Assembly: GCA_964344935.1 (NCBI GenBank)
Contig: CAYFPL010000003.1
Coordinates: forward strand, 310,001-374,000
Direction: 5' to 3'
DNA from: GCA-2731375 sp964344935
Lineage (GTDB): Bacteria > Pseudomonadota > Alphaproteobacteria > GCA-2731375
Length of the DNA stretch: 64,000 nucleotides
The position numbers and the translations under genes were made by a program. Below the pieces are notes generated by a model, which had not been told where the DNA came from, did not search any database, and worked only from the letters and a program-made list of their open reading frames with translations. Shown in pieces: positions 36,788-45,540 of this stretch. Every line of letters starts with the position of its first letter. Positions within the stretch are counted from its first letter, which is position 1.

Positions 36788-37310
36788 CGAAAGCCTGACT
36801 TTCCGCCCCATTAACATCGCGGTGATGACGGTTTCTGATAGCCGCAGCTTGGAGGACGACAAATCCGGCGACATTCTGGTCCAACGGTTGACAGAATATG
36901 GCCACAATCTGGCCGATCGGGTCATCGTCACCGACGACATACCTGACATTACCGGGCAATTGCGGACCTGGATCGGGGACGACGGCGTCGAGGCGGTCAT
37001 CTCTACCGGCGGCACCGGCGTCACGGGCCGGGACGTAACGCCCGAGGCCTTTGCTCAGGTCTACGAAAAAGAAATCGCTGGTTTTGGCGAAATATTCCGC
37101 CAAATCAGCTTCAAGTTCATCGGTACTTCAACCATCCAGTCCCGCGCCACCGCCGGCGTCGCCAATGGCACCTATTTGTTCGCCTTGCCCGGCTCGCCTG
37201 GGGCGTGCCGTGACGGCTGGGACCATATCCTCAAGGATCAACTGGATATCCGCTTCCGCCCCTGCAATTTCGCGGAACTGATGCCCCGGTTGCGGGAGCA
37301 TCTTGAATAG
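36774..37310 (+). CDS. moaB: Molybdenum cofactor biosynthesis protein B
   Basis: A 178-residue MogA/MoaB-fold protein. Motifs are AVMTVSDSR, STGGTGVTGRDVTPEA and FALPGSPGACRDGWD. It is thought to adenylylate or bind molybdopterin during cofactor synthesis. This would serve enzymes such as the molybdenum hydroxylase subunit at 6430-8796. Its ATG lies inside the transglycosylase gene, so translation is coupled. The last 73 bases overlap the convergent glycosyltransferase gene. Confidence 0.92.
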   Translation: MPGIDESLTFRPINIAVMTVSDSRSLEDDKSGDILVQRLTEYGHNLADRVIVTDDIPDITGQLRTWIGDDGVEAVISTGGTGVTGRDVTPEAFAQVYEKEIAGFGEIFRQISFKFIGTSTIQSRATAGVANGTYLFALPGSPGACRDGWDHILKDQLDIRFRPCNFAELMPRLREHLE

Positions 37311-37876
37311 GCCGCGAAGTCTGCCGCCGTATCCACATCCCTTAAGGTTTCAAGTTTCACATATCTTGCGGTGACTGGCAGGTTCGCAATCGTATCAGCC
37401 AGAGCATGGGCGCTTGACCAGCGCACATTTCGGAAAAGCCGATCCGCCCATCGTCCCCGGCGCAGGCCCACCAGCCAATAGCCGCCATCTTCCGCCGGGC
37501 CGAACACCGTATCGGCCCGGCGCAGGGCGCGAAAGGCCTGGCGGATATGGCCGCTGCGCAGATCCGGGATATCGCCGCCGACCAGAACCACGGGGCCGTC
37601 GCTGCCCGCCATGGCGCGGGCCATGCGGCGGCCAAGGCCACCCTGGCCCTGACCGCGGCGCTGCAATGCTCGCGGCCAGCGTGCCGCTCCCCGGTCGGGG
37701 CTGATGGCAAGGCTGGTATGCCAACAGCGCTCTTTGCCAAAATGGCGCCACAGCCTCGCCAGCATGGATTTGTAAAAGCGCCAGGCGTTGATGTGCCCGA
37801 TTTCCGCACCAAGACGGGTTTTGACAGCGCCCAGGCGGGGCGCCTTCACGAATATGACCAAGTGACCCTTTTTCAT
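37238..37876 (-). CDS. TIGR04282/DUF2064 family glycosyltransferase-like protein
   Basis: A 212-residue protein with a nucleotide-diphospho-sugar transferase fold: HLVIFVKAPRLGAVKTRLG at the N-terminus, VVLVGGDIPDL, and FGPAEDGGYWLVGLR. ATG 37876 overlaps the stop of the TIGR04283 gene by four bases. The two families are commonly neighbours, in some genomes with arsenosugar genes. The C-terminal 73 bases overlap moaB on the other strand, so the last 24 residues are coded in DNA also coding for the MoaB C-terminus. Confidence 0.88.
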   Translation of the reverse strand: MKKGHLVIFVKAPRLGAVKTRLGAEIGHINAWRFYKSMLARLWRHFGKERCWHTSLAISPDRGAARWPRALQRRGQGQGGLGRRMARAMAGSDGPVVLVGGDIPDLRSGHIRQAFRALRRADTVFGPAEDGGYWLVGLRRGRWADRLFRNVRWSSAHALADTIANLPVTARYVKLETLRDVDTAADFAAYSRCSRNRGISSAKLQGRKRISS

Positions 37877-38553
37877 CCGTAAAGCTTGGCGATATGGCGC
37901 GGTGGCAGATGCAGGAAAAAGAGGCCGAGGCAGACCAGATTGCGAAGGGAACGGCGCCAATAGCCCTCCCTGCGATAGCGTTGGGCCGAGGTCCGCGCCG
38001 GTACGTCTAGCACCCCCAGGCGCCGCCGGCCGCCACGGCGCACTAGGTCCACATCCTCCATCAGGGGTATGTCCCTAAAGCCACCGAGGCGGCCGTAGAA
38101 GCGCCGGGACAGCAGCAATCCCTGATCGCCATACGGCAGGCCCAGTCTGTCACAACGCCAGGCCACCAGCCGTTCCAGACGACGGGCGCTGGGTCCGTCG
38201 TCGTCCAGGGCGAAGCGGAACACCGCGGCCCGGCTGCCGTTATCCGAATCCGCAATGAAATCCTCCGCTGCAAACAGCCATTCCGCATCCAGAACGGTGT
38301 CACTGTGCAGGAACAGTAGCCATTCTCCTCCCGCGGCCACCGCGCCCCGCTGTAGTTGCCCGCCCCGACCGGGAGGCCCTGATATGACCTTGGCGCCGGC
38401 TTCCTTCGCTCGTTCCACTGTCGCGTCTTGGGAGCCGCCGTCGCTCACCACCACTTCACCAATCAGGCCGCTGTCCCGACCCGCCTCGAGGCAAGCCAGC
38501 GCGGCGCCAAGGGTTTCCGCAGCGTTCAGGGTGGGAATGACGACAGTGATCAT
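37873..38553 (-). CDS. TIGR04283 family glycosyltransferase
   Basis: A 226-residue GT2-type glycosyltransferase. It starts ITVVIPTLNAAETLGAAL, has VSDGGSQDATVERA and GEWLLFLHSDTVL (the HSDT replaces DXD), and ends with a hydrophobic patch near LVCLGLFFLHLPP. The family is associated with arsenosugar synthesis in some bacteria, but no ArsS or ArsM homologue is seen nearby. The acceptor is unknown. It is divergent from the PA0069-type radical SAM gene. Confidence 0.88.
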   Translation of the reverse strand: MITVVIPTLNAAETLGAALACLEAGRDSGLIGEVVVSDGGSQDATVERAKEAGAKVISGPPGRGGQLQRGAVAAGGEWLLFLHSDTVLDAEWLFAAEDFIADSDNGSRAAVFRFALDDDGPSARRLERLVAWRCDRLGLPYGDQGLLLSRRFYGRLGGFRDIPLMEDVDLVRRGGRRRLGVLDVPARTSAQRYRREGYWRRSLRNLVCLGLFFLHLPPRHIAKLYG

Positions 38554-38604
38554 GGCGGTCTTTATAGCCGAAAATCTGAAAACGCAAATGTTCTTGTTTT
38601 GTTC

Positions 38605-38632
38605 TTGACTCTTTCAGGCCGAGGCGTAGAGT
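38605..38632 (+). promoter_or_regulatory. Promoter of the radical SAM gene with two GANTC sites
   Basis: TTGACT (38605-38610), a 16-base spacer and TAGAGT (38627-38632) form a sigma-70 promoter. GACTC (38607-38611) overlaps the -35 and GAGTC (38629-38633) overlaps the -10; both are CcrM methylation sites. The predicted transcript start near 38639 leaves almost no leader before ATG 38642. Confidence 0.5.
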
Positions 38633-38641
38633 CCGCCGGCT

Positions 38642-39745
38642 ATGGAAAGGGACGAGGACACCACAGCACGCATGCATCCCGTTGGCCGGCGCGGCCGGGG
38701 CGCCGTCAGCAACCATGCGGGCCGCTACGAAGCGCACGAGCGGGAATGGTGCGATGACGGTTGGGGCAGTCTCGACCAGCCGCCGCCCAGCCTGACGACC
38801 TCCCTGACCCGGGATGCCTCGCGCAAGGTCATCAGCTTCAACGAATCCCCCGATATCGGCTTCGACCGCTCCGTCAATCCCTACCGGGGCTGTGAACATG
38901 GCTGCATCTATTGTTTCGCGCGGCCGACCCATGCCTGGCTGGGCCTGTCGCCTGGTTTGGATTTCGAAAGCAAGCTGTCCTTCAAGCCTGACGCGCCGGC
39001 GGTGTTGGAGAGGGAATTGCGCCGGCGCGGTTACAAATGCCGGGTCATGGCCATGGGCACCAACACCGATCCCTACCAGCCGGTGGAGCGGCGCCTCTCG
39101 GTGACCCGGGAACTGCTGAAGGTTCTGGCGCGGTTCAACCATCCGGTGTCCATCGTCACCAAGTCCAACCTGGTCTGCCGGGACATTGATATTCTCGGCA
39201 AGATGGCGGAACGAGGCCTGGTCAAGGTGGCGGTATCCGTGACCACCCTGGAACGGCCACTGGCCCGGGCCATGGAGCCCCGGGCGCCGACGCCGGAGCG
39301 GCGCCTCGCCGCCATCGCGGCCCTGGCCAAGGCCGGCATACCCACGGCGGTGATGGTGGCCCCGGTGATCCCGGCCCTGACGGATATGGAGATGGAGGCG
39401 ATTTTGGGCCGGGCGGCGGCCAACGGCGCACAGGGGGCGGGCTACATCCTTTTGCGCCTGCCGCTGGAGATCAAGGCCCTGTGGCGGGAATGGCTGGAAG
39501 AGCACTATCCCGAGAGGGCCGAGCGCATCATGCGCCATATCCGCGAGGCCCGGGGCGGCAAGGACTATGACCCGAAGTTCCATCAGCGCATGGTGGGCGC
39601 GGGTCCTTATGCGGAACTGATCGGACAGCGCTTCGAACTGGCCTGCAAACGCCTTGACCTGCGCCGGGGGCGGGAGGATGGAAGCCTTGATTGCAGCCAG
39701 TTCCAGGCGCCCCTGGCCACCGACGACCAGCTATCCCTGCTCTGA
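38642..39745 (+). CDS. PA0069 family radical SAM protein
   Basis: A 367-residue radical SAM protein of the SplB-like PA0069 group. The cluster cysteines are in GCEHGCIYCFARPTH (CxxxCxxC), after the family start ITSFNESPDIGFDRS-like block (here VISFNESPDIGFDRS). Downstream are AMGTNTDPYQPVE and VTKSNLVCRD. The function of the family is not established. There is no ribosome site before ATG 38642 and the promoter lies very close, suggesting a leaderless transcript. Confidence 0.9.
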   Translation: MERDEDTTARMHPVGRRGRGAVSNHAGRYEAHEREWCDDGWGSLDQPPPSLTTSLTRDASRKVISFNESPDIGFDRSVNPYRGCEHGCIYCFARPTHAWLGLSPGLDFESKLSFKPDAPAVLERELRRRGYKCRVMAMGTNTDPYQPVERRLSVTRELLKVLARFNHPVSIVTKSNLVCRDIDILGKMAERGLVKVAVSVTTLERPLARAMEPRAPTPERRLAAIAALAKAGIPTAVMVAPVIPALTDMEMEAILGRAAANGAQGAGYILLRLPLEIKALWREWLEEHYPERAERIMRHIREARGGKDYDPKFHQRMVGAGPYAELIGQRFELACKRLDLRRGREDGSLDCSQFQAPLATDDQLSLL

Positions 39746-39805
39746 TTGCAGCATAGGACGGGCTGTGGTTTAAAGACCATAAGAGGCCAACTGGGAGGAA
39801 TTGCC

Positions 39806-40264
39806 ATGCTTACCGTCGCGACACCGAACGATCTGAAAAGCCATGTAGGCGAGGAAATGGGCGTCAGCGAATGGGTCACCGTGGACCAGGAGATGATCGA
39901 CAAATTCGCCGATGCCACCGGCGATCATCAATGGATCCATGTGGATGTGGAACGGGCCAAGCGGGAACTGCCCATCGGCAACACCATTGCCCACGGCTAC
40001 CTGACCCTCTCGCTCGTGCCCCGTCTCGGCTCGCAGATCATGCGGATCGAGAAATCCAGCCGGGGCATCAACTACGGCTCCAACAAGGTACGCTTCACCG
40101 GCATGGTTCCGGCAGGCGCCAAGGTGCGCATGCGCTCCACTCTGAAGGCGGTGGAAGACGTCAAGGGCGACGGCGTACGCATCATCTCGGATGTGCAAAT
40201 GGAAATGGAAGGTTCCGACCGGCCCGTCATGGTGGCCGAGACCATCAGCATTTCCTACGCTTAA
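39806..40264 (+). CDS. MaoC-like dehydratase (hot-dog, NodN type)
   Basis: A 152-residue MaoC protein. The hydratase 2 motif FADATGDHQWIHVD (Asp and His catalytic), the segment TIAHGYLTLSLVPRL and GINYGSNKVRF are typical of (R)-specific enoyl-CoA hydratases and NodN. It would hydrate enoyl-CoA to the (R)-3-hydroxy form. ATG 39806 has GGGAGGAA about 7 bases upstream; an in-frame ATG at 39746 starts directly after the radical SAM stop and is unlikely. Confidence 0.9.
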   Translation: MLTVATPNDLKSHVGEEMGVSEWVTVDQEMIDKFADATGDHQWIHVDVERAKRELPIGNTIAHGYLTLSLVPRLGSQIMRIEKSSRGINYGSNKVRFTGMVPAGAKVRMRSTLKAVEDVKGDGVRIISDVQMEMEGSDRPVMVAETISISYA

Positions 40265-40561
40265 GGAAAACTGTCTGTCTGAAATCGGGTTCTGATCGAG
40301 ACGGTTCGATCTCGTTCCCGTCCTCGTCAGGCCGAAGGCCTGTTGTCGATGTTCCCGGTTCTATGCCACGCCTCTATGCCACGCCCGGTTATTGGATTTT
40401 GCACGAGGTGACAGCGAGCCGGAAACGCGGGTCAAACTAAGACGGGCCAGCTCGATCCGTTGCGACGGGGTAACGTGGGTCGATGCAATTTTGGAGCACG
40501 CCCTCGGTAAGATAATCCAAGGCCGTCGTCGCGCCCTATTCGCGGGCATTGGAAGCTAGGT
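40265..40561. other. Intergenic region with no gene seen
   Basis: About 300 bases between the convergent ends of the MaoC and ychF genes. It contains a CAGGCC/GGCCTG hairpin and a direct 13-base tandem duplication, TCTATGCCACGCC, at 40360-40372 and 40373-40385. Short frames on both strands have no ribosome sites or recognisable domains. I see no RNA gene. Confidence 0.5.
40328..40342 (+). terminator. Candidate terminator after the MaoC gene
   Basis: A perfect six-base stem CAGGCC / GGCCTG with loop GAA, about 63 bases after the MaoC stop. The downstream bases (TTGTCGATGTT) are only mildly T-rich, so an intrinsic terminator is possible but not certain. Confidence 0.35.
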
Positions 40562-41662
40562 CTAGACGTTGAAACGGAACAATAGAACGTCGGCGTCCTT
40601 GACCACGTAGTCGCGACCCTCGGCCCGCATGCGGCCGGCATCCTTGGCGCCTTGCTCGCCGTTGCAAGAGAGATAGTCGTCATAAGCGATGGTTTCGGCG
40701 CGGATAAAGCCGCGTTCGAAATCGCCGTGGATGGTGCCGGCGGCGGCCGGGGCCAGGGTGCCGCTGGGCACGGTCCAGGCGCGGGCCTCGTTGGGGCCGG
40801 CTGTAAAGAATGTGAGTAGGCCCAGGAGGTCATAGCCGGCCCTGATCACCCGGTCCAAGCCGGCCTCCTCCAGCCCCAGGTCGTCCAGAAAAGCGGCCTT
40901 CTCTTCGCCATCGTCAAGTTGCGCCAGTTCCGCTTCGATACTGGCGGAGATGACCACGACGCCGGCGCCTTCCTTTGCTGCCATTTCGGCCACGGCCTCG
41001 CTATATTTGTTGCCAGTGGCCGCCGACGCTTCGTCAACGTTACAGATGTAAAGCACCGGCTTGGTGGTGAGCAGCTGCAATTGGCGCAGGCGTTTCTCTT
41101 CCTCCGCCGAAATGGGCACATCCCGGGCCGGCTTGCCATCCTGCAGCGCCTCGTTGATGCGGCTCATCAGCGCAAGTTGCTTCGTCGCCTCCTTGTCGCC
41201 ACCTCTTTCGCGCTTGATGGCGCCCTGGATACGTTTTTCCAGGCTTTCCAGGTCCGCCAGCATCAGTTCCGTATTCACAGTCGCGGCATCGCCCACCGGA
41301 TCGATTGTGCCGTCCACATGGGTGACGTTCTCGTCCTCGAAACAGCGGAGGACGTGGAGAACCGCATCCACCTCGCGGATGTTGCCCAGGAACTGGTTGC
41401 CGAGGCCTTCGCCCTTGGACGCACCGCGTACCAGGCCGGCGATGTCGACAAAAGCCAACAATGTCGGGACCACTTTCTTGGGCCGCGCAATGTCGGCGAT
41501 GCGCTGCAGGCGGGGGTCGGGGACCGGAACCTGGCCCACATTGGGCTCGATGGTGCAAAAGGGATAGTTCTCCGCCGCCGCCGCGGCTGTCTTGGTCAGG
41601 GCATTGAACAGGGTGGACTTGCCCACGTTGGGCAGCCCGACGATGCCGCATTTGAAACCCAT
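40562..41662 (-). CDS. ychF: Ribosome-binding ATPase YchF
   Basis: A 366-residue OBG-family protein. P-loop GLPNVGKST at the N-terminus, switch segment FVDIAGLVRGASKGEGLGNQFL, and in place of the G4 NKxD the sequence YICNVDE, in keeping with YchF preferring ATP over GTP. The C-terminal TGS domain (LLTFFTAGPNEARAWTV... GTIHGDFERGFIRAE) is present. It binds ribosomes and affects stress responses and translation. In many proteobacteria it neighbours pth; here the fused MFS/synthase gene separates them. Confidence 0.97.
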   Translation of the reverse strand: MGFKCGIVGLPNVGKSTLFNALTKTAAAAAENYPFCTIEPNVGQVPVPDPRLQRIADIARPKKVVPTLLAFVDIAGLVRGASKGEGLGNQFLGNIREVDAVLHVLRCFEDENVTHVDGTIDPVGDAATVNTELMLADLESLEKRIQGAIKRERGGDKEATKQLALMSRINEALQDGKPARDVPISAEEEKRLRQLQLLTTKPVLYICNVDEASAATGNKYSEAVAEMAAKEGAGVVVISASIEAELAQLDDGEEKAAFLDDLGLEEAGLDRVIRAGYDLLGLLTFFTAGPNEARAWTVPSGTLAPAAAGTIHGDFERGFIRAETIAYDDYLSCNGEQGAKDAGRMRAEGRDYVVKDADVLLFRFNV

Positions 41663-41790
41663 TTACTGCTCCGCTGACCTTGCAAACTTACCGGCAAATT
41701 TGGGGGACGGCGGGGCATACCCCCCGCGCCCCGGTTTGTCCAGCCCCGTTTTCGCGGGTAGTTTGGCCGCGGGAGATCGGCCAAGGGGCA

Positions 41791-44001
41791 ATGCGGGTCA
41801 TGCTGGTTTTGTATGGGGTTACCTTGGGCCTGGGCGCATTGCTGCTGTTCTGGGTACAGCCCATGTTTTCGAAGATGGCGCTGCCGCTCCTCGGCGGCGC
41901 GCCTGCGGTATGGAACATCGCCATGGTGTTCTTCCAAAGTGCCCTTCTGGCCGGTTATCTCTATGCCCATCTGGGACAAAAATGGCTGCGGCCGAAGTGG
42001 CAGGCGTTCGTGCACCTGGTCTTGCTGGCAATGGCGTTCGCCGCCCTGCCCATCGCCCTTGAAGACAATCTGCAACCGCCGCCGGGCGACGGCGCGGCGC
42101 TTTGGTTTCTGGGGCTATTGACGCGGTCCCTTGGCCTGCCGTTTCTCGCCCTGGCGGCGACGGCGCCAATGCTGCAAAGCTGGTTCGCCCGCACTGGGCA
42201 TAGAGATGCAGGTAATCCCTACTTCCTTTACGGGGCCAGCAATTTGGGATCCATCGCGGCGCTTGCGGCCTATCCCGCCTTGCTGGAACCCACGCTCACA
42301 TTGGGCGGGCAGAGTTTCGCCTGGACACTTGGTTTTGCCTTACTGGCGATGCTGATTGGGGCCTGCGCCTGGCACTTGAAGGCTGCTGGCCTGACAGATG
42401 GAGCCAGGGGCAACGGCGAAGTCATGTCGGATCCATCCGATCAGGTTGATTGGCGCCGGCGCCTGCATTGGCTGGCTCTGGCCTTCGTGCCGTCGACCCT
42501 GTTGCTGGCAGTGACCCAGCACATCACGACGGACCTGGCCTCTGTGCCCCTGCTGTGGGTGCTGCCGCTAATTCTGTATCTTGGCACATTCGTCATCGTC
42601 TTCGCCCGGCGGCCGATGATTTCTCACAGGGTTGCCGTGTTCACCCAGGTGCCGCTGGTGTTGATACTGGCCATACTGTTTCATTGGCAGATCGGCTCCC
42701 TGCGCCTTGTGCTGAGCCTGCATCTGGTGGTCTTTTTTTTCATCGCCCTGGCTTGCCATGGGGAATTGGCGAAGCGGCGTCCGGCGCCGGCCCGATTGAC
42801 CGAGTTCTATCTCTGGATGGCCCTGGGCGGCGTCCTGGGCGGTGCTTTTACCGCTCTTTGCGCGCCATTCCTGTTCGACACGATCCTGGAATACCCCATT
42901 GCCATCGCCGCCGCCTGTCTGCTGCGCCCGCGGCAGGACAGGGACCCCATGACCCCGGCGAAGGCGCTGCCGTTGGCCCTGCTTCTGGCCCTGTTGCTAT
43001 TGCCCCGAATGCTGGGTCTTGCGCCTGACGATCTTGCCCTGGGCTGGCTGCTGGCCTACCTGGTTCCCGCGGCCCTATTGGCCTATGGCTGCCGTAGGCG
43101 GCCGTTGCTGCTGGCCATTGCCGTGGCGGCGCTGCTCACCGCCGGCGCTTATGACAAGGGCGGTGAGGTGATCCATGTAGAACGCAGCATCTACGGCGTA
43201 AATCGCGTCGTCGCCAAGGCCGAGGACAAGGGCCAGGTTCTGACCCTAAAACACGGCACCACCCGCCATGGCGTGCAGTACGTGGACCCGTCGCTGCGGC
43301 GGACGCCGCTCTCCTATTATCACCCGGACGGACCCTTAGGGCAGGTGATCGGTGCCTTTGACGACCGCCTGGACAAGATCGCCGGTATCGGCCTGGGCAT
43401 CGGTACCGCCGCCTGCTACCAGCGGCCGGGGCGAACCTGGACGTTTTTCGAGATCGATCCCACCGTGGCCAGGATAGCCAGGGATCAACGCTTCTTTCAT
43501 TATCTCGCAGACTGCGCCCCAAAAGCCCGGGTCGTCATTGGCGATGGACGGCTGGCTCTGGCACGGGAAGGCGGGCCCGCCTTCGATCTGCTGATCGTCG
43601 ATGCCTTTTCCTCCGATTCCATTCCCATGCATCTTTTGACCCGGGAAGCCATGGCTCTCTATATCTCCCGATTGACCCCAGATGGCGTGATCATGTTCAA
43701 CATCTCCAACCGGCATCTTGATCTGCGGTCAGTGCTGGCCGATCTCGCCGCGGACGCCGGCGCCGTCGGCTACGTCCAGGACGATCGGGGCAATGAGAAA
43801 AAGTTCCATTTCGCCTCCACCTGGGTGGTCATCGCCCGTAGGGAAAGGGATCTTCTGCCGTTGCGGCAGATACCCAAATGGCACCACTGGCGGCCCCTGG
43901 CGGCTGATGCGGGCCGGCGGGTCTGGACCGATGACTACGGCAACCTCCTCGGTGTCACCCGCACCTGGTTAAGACTGCGGGGCTTTCAGGTGTTGGATTG
44001 A
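41791..44001 (+). CDS. Fused MFS-like membrane protein / spermidine synthase-like protein
   Basis: A protein of 736 residues. The N-terminal two thirds has roughly a dozen hydrophobic segments (for example LVLYGVTLGLGALLLFWVQP, LALLLALLLLPRMLG). The C-terminal third is a Rossmann methyltransferase-like domain of the polyamine synthase family: GIGLGIGTAAC, FFEIDPTVARIAR and IVDAFSSDSIP. Such fusions are widespread but their product is not known; polyamine synthesis is not shown. I chose ATG 41791 with AAGGGG upstream; an earlier ATG at 41680 gives an implausible leader. The 3' end overlaps pth by 16 bases. Confidence 0.87.
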   Translation: MRVMLVLYGVTLGLGALLLFWVQPMFSKMALPLLGGAPAVWNIAMVFFQSALLAGYLYAHLGQKWLRPKWQAFVHLVLLAMAFAALPIALEDNLQPPPGDGAALWFLGLLTRSLGLPFLALAATAPMLQSWFARTGHRDAGNPYFLYGASNLGSIAALAAYPALLEPTLTLGGQSFAWTLGFALLAMLIGACAWHLKAAGLTDGARGNGEVMSDPSDQVDWRRRLHWLALAFVPSTLLLAVTQHITTDLASVPLLWVLPLILYLGTFVIVFARRPMISHRVAVFTQVPLVLILAILFHWQIGSLRLVLSLHLVVFFFIALACHGELAKRRPAPARLTEFYLWMALGGVLGGAFTALCAPFLFDTILEYPIAIAAACLLRPRQDRDPMTPAKALPLALLLALLLLPRMLGLAPDDLALGWLLAYLVPAALLAYGCRRRPLLLAIAVAALLTAGAYDKGGEVIHVERSIYGVNRVVAKAEDKGQVLTLKHGTTRHGVQYVDPSLRRTPLSYYHPDGPLGQVIGAFDDRLDKIAGIGLGIGTAACYQRPGRTWTFFEIDPTVARIARDQRFFHYLADCAPKARVVIGDGRLALAREGGPAFDLLIVDAFSSDSIPMHLLTREAMALYISRLTPDGVIMFNISNRHLDLRSVLADLAADAGAVGYVQDDRGNEKKFHFASTWVVIARRERDLLPLRQIPKWHHWRPLAADAGRRVWTDDYGNLLGVTRTWLRLRGFQVLD

Positions 44002-44633
44002 CTGCCGACGTCGCCGGGCGGGGTGGCCTCCCCAGGCAGGTTCTCGGGCTTGGGTTTATGCACCGGCGGTTTCAGGATCAGCGCCACCTTGGTAGCGAAG
44101 GCGGCGTCATCGTTATTGGCCAACAACGGCGCGGCCTCGCCGATCGCATCGATCAGGGGGTCCAGCCATTCATCGTCCGCCTTGGCGAAATCCCGCAGGA
44201 CATGGCCCATGACCTTGCCCTTGTCGCCCGGATGGCCGACGCCGAGACGAATGCGGCGGAAGTCCTTGCCAACATGAGCCGCAAGGCTGCGCAGGCCGTT
44301 GTGACCGGCCAGTCCGCCGCCTTGTTTGACGCGCAGTTTGCCGGGCGCGAGGTCCAGCTCATCATGTATCACCACGATATCCTCGCTGGCGATTTTGTAG
44401 AACCGGGCTGCCTCGGCCACGCTGCGGCCGGATTCGTTCATAAAGGTCTGGGGCTTCAGCGCCAAAACCTTCTCGCCGCCCAGCCTGCCTTCGCTGACCA
44501 AACCCTGAAATCGCTTGCGGGCAGGCGAAAAGCCATGGCGGCGGACGATTTCGTCCACCGCCATGAAACCGATATTGTGCCGGTTGTCGGCGTATTTGCT
44601 TCCGGGATTGCCCAACCCCACCAATAACAACAT
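43986..44633 (-). CDS. pth: Peptidyl-tRNA hydrolase
   Basis: A 215-residue Pth. It frees tRNA from prematurely released peptidyl-tRNA. The active-site pattern is complete: GLGNPGSKYADNRHNIGF with the catalytic histidine, FMNESG, and HDELDLAPGKLR with the conserved aspartate. The C-terminal tail after LILKPP is a basic/proline-rich extension of about 25 residues. It lies 36 bases after rplY, and prs-rplY-pth is a common proteobacterial order. Confidence 0.97.
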   Translation of the reverse strand: MLLLVGLGNPGSKYADNRHNIGFMAVDEIVRRHGFSPARKRFQGLVSEGRLGGEKVLALKPQTFMNESGRSVAEAARFYKIASEDIVVIHDELDLAPGKLRVKQGGGLAGHNGLRSLAAHVGKDFRRIRLGVGHPGDKGKVMGHVLRDFAKADDEWLDPLIDAIGEAAPLLANNDDAAFATKVALILKPPVHKPKPENLPGEATPPGDVGSQSNT

Positions 44634-44669
44634 GGGCTCAGTCCCCGATCTGCATATGGGCGCGGGGGA

Positions 44670-45353
44670 TTATTCCTCCGCGCTCTCCTCTTCCGCGCCC
44701 TCTTCGGCCGGGGCTTCCTCGCCCTCGACGCCTTCCAGCAATTCGCCTTCTTCGCCTTCCATCTCCTCTTCGTCGACCGGTTCCACATGGATGGTCGGGG
44801 CGGCGATGGTGACGATGGTGAAGTCACGATCGGTGATGGTCGGAACCACGCCGTCGGGAAGGGTCACGGCAGAGATATGGATGGAATCGCCAATATCCGA
44901 CCCTGCCAGATCAAGTTCGATGGACTGCGGAATGGCACCGGCCTTGCAGCGCACTTCGATCTGATGGCGGACGATATTCAGAACGCCGCCCTGCTTCAGG
45001 CCTTCCGATTCATCTTCGTTCAGAAACACGACGGGCACGTTGATGGTGATCTCGGTGGCGTCCGACAGCCGCAGGAAATCCACATGCAGCGGCACATCCG
45101 TGACCACGTCCAACTGCACATCACGGGGCAGCACCTGCTGCTTCTTGTCGCCCGCCTGCAACTCATACAGGGTATTGAACAGACCCGGCTGTTGCAGCAG
45201 CTTGTCCATCTGTTTGCGGTCGACCGTAATCGGCTGGGGCGGCGCCTTGTCACCATAGACGACGCCGGGTACCAGACCCGCGCGCCTTGCCGCCCGGGCG
45301 GCCCCCTTGCCGACCCGGTCACGTAGTTCAACTGTAATAATGTTCTCAGACAT
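44670..45353 (-). CDS. rplY: 50S ribosomal protein L25/Ctc, long form
   Basis: A 227-residue two-domain L25 (CTC type). The N-terminal 5S rRNA-binding domain begins ITVELRDRVGKGAARAARRAG, and the C-terminal beta domain includes VPLHVDFLRL. The last 35 or so residues are almost entirely acidic and Ala/Gly (from EEEMEGEEG onward), a tail common in alphaproteobacterial L25. It is between prs and pth on the minus strand. Confidence 0.96.
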   Translation of the reverse strand: MSENIITVELRDRVGKGAARAARRAGLVPGVVYGDKAPPQPITVDRKQMDKLLQQPGLFNTLYELQAGDKKQQVLPRDVQLDVVTDVPLHVDFLRLSDATEITINVPVVFLNEDESEGLKQGGVLNIVRHQIEVRCKAGAIPQSIELDLAGSDIGDSIHISAVTLPDGVVPTITDRDFTIVTIAAPTIHVEPVDEEEMEGEEGELLEGVEGEEAPAEEGAEEESAEE

Positions 45354-45540
45354 TTATCATTGCTCCATCAAGTCGCGGCGCAACCGGGCTTGGATACGTC
45401 CGATGCGGGCTGCTGGCCTCCAGGGGTGCCGTCGTCAGCCTGCGATTGGTTCGGGGTCAGGCCCGCCTACGCCGTTGGAAGCCGCCCATATACGCGCAAT
45501 AAACGGAAAACTCAAACCCTTTGGCGGGCTATTTGCCGGC

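Noticed and set aside
37238..38553. Arsenosugar biosynthesis locus
   Set aside because: The TIGR04282/TIGR04283 pair is present, but the neighbouring radical SAM protein is of the PA0069 type and no arsenic methylase or ArsS is seen.
40361..40549. 62-codon minus-strand frame between the MaoC and ychF genes
   Set aside because: No ribosome site or similarity pattern; composition is that of non-coding DNA.
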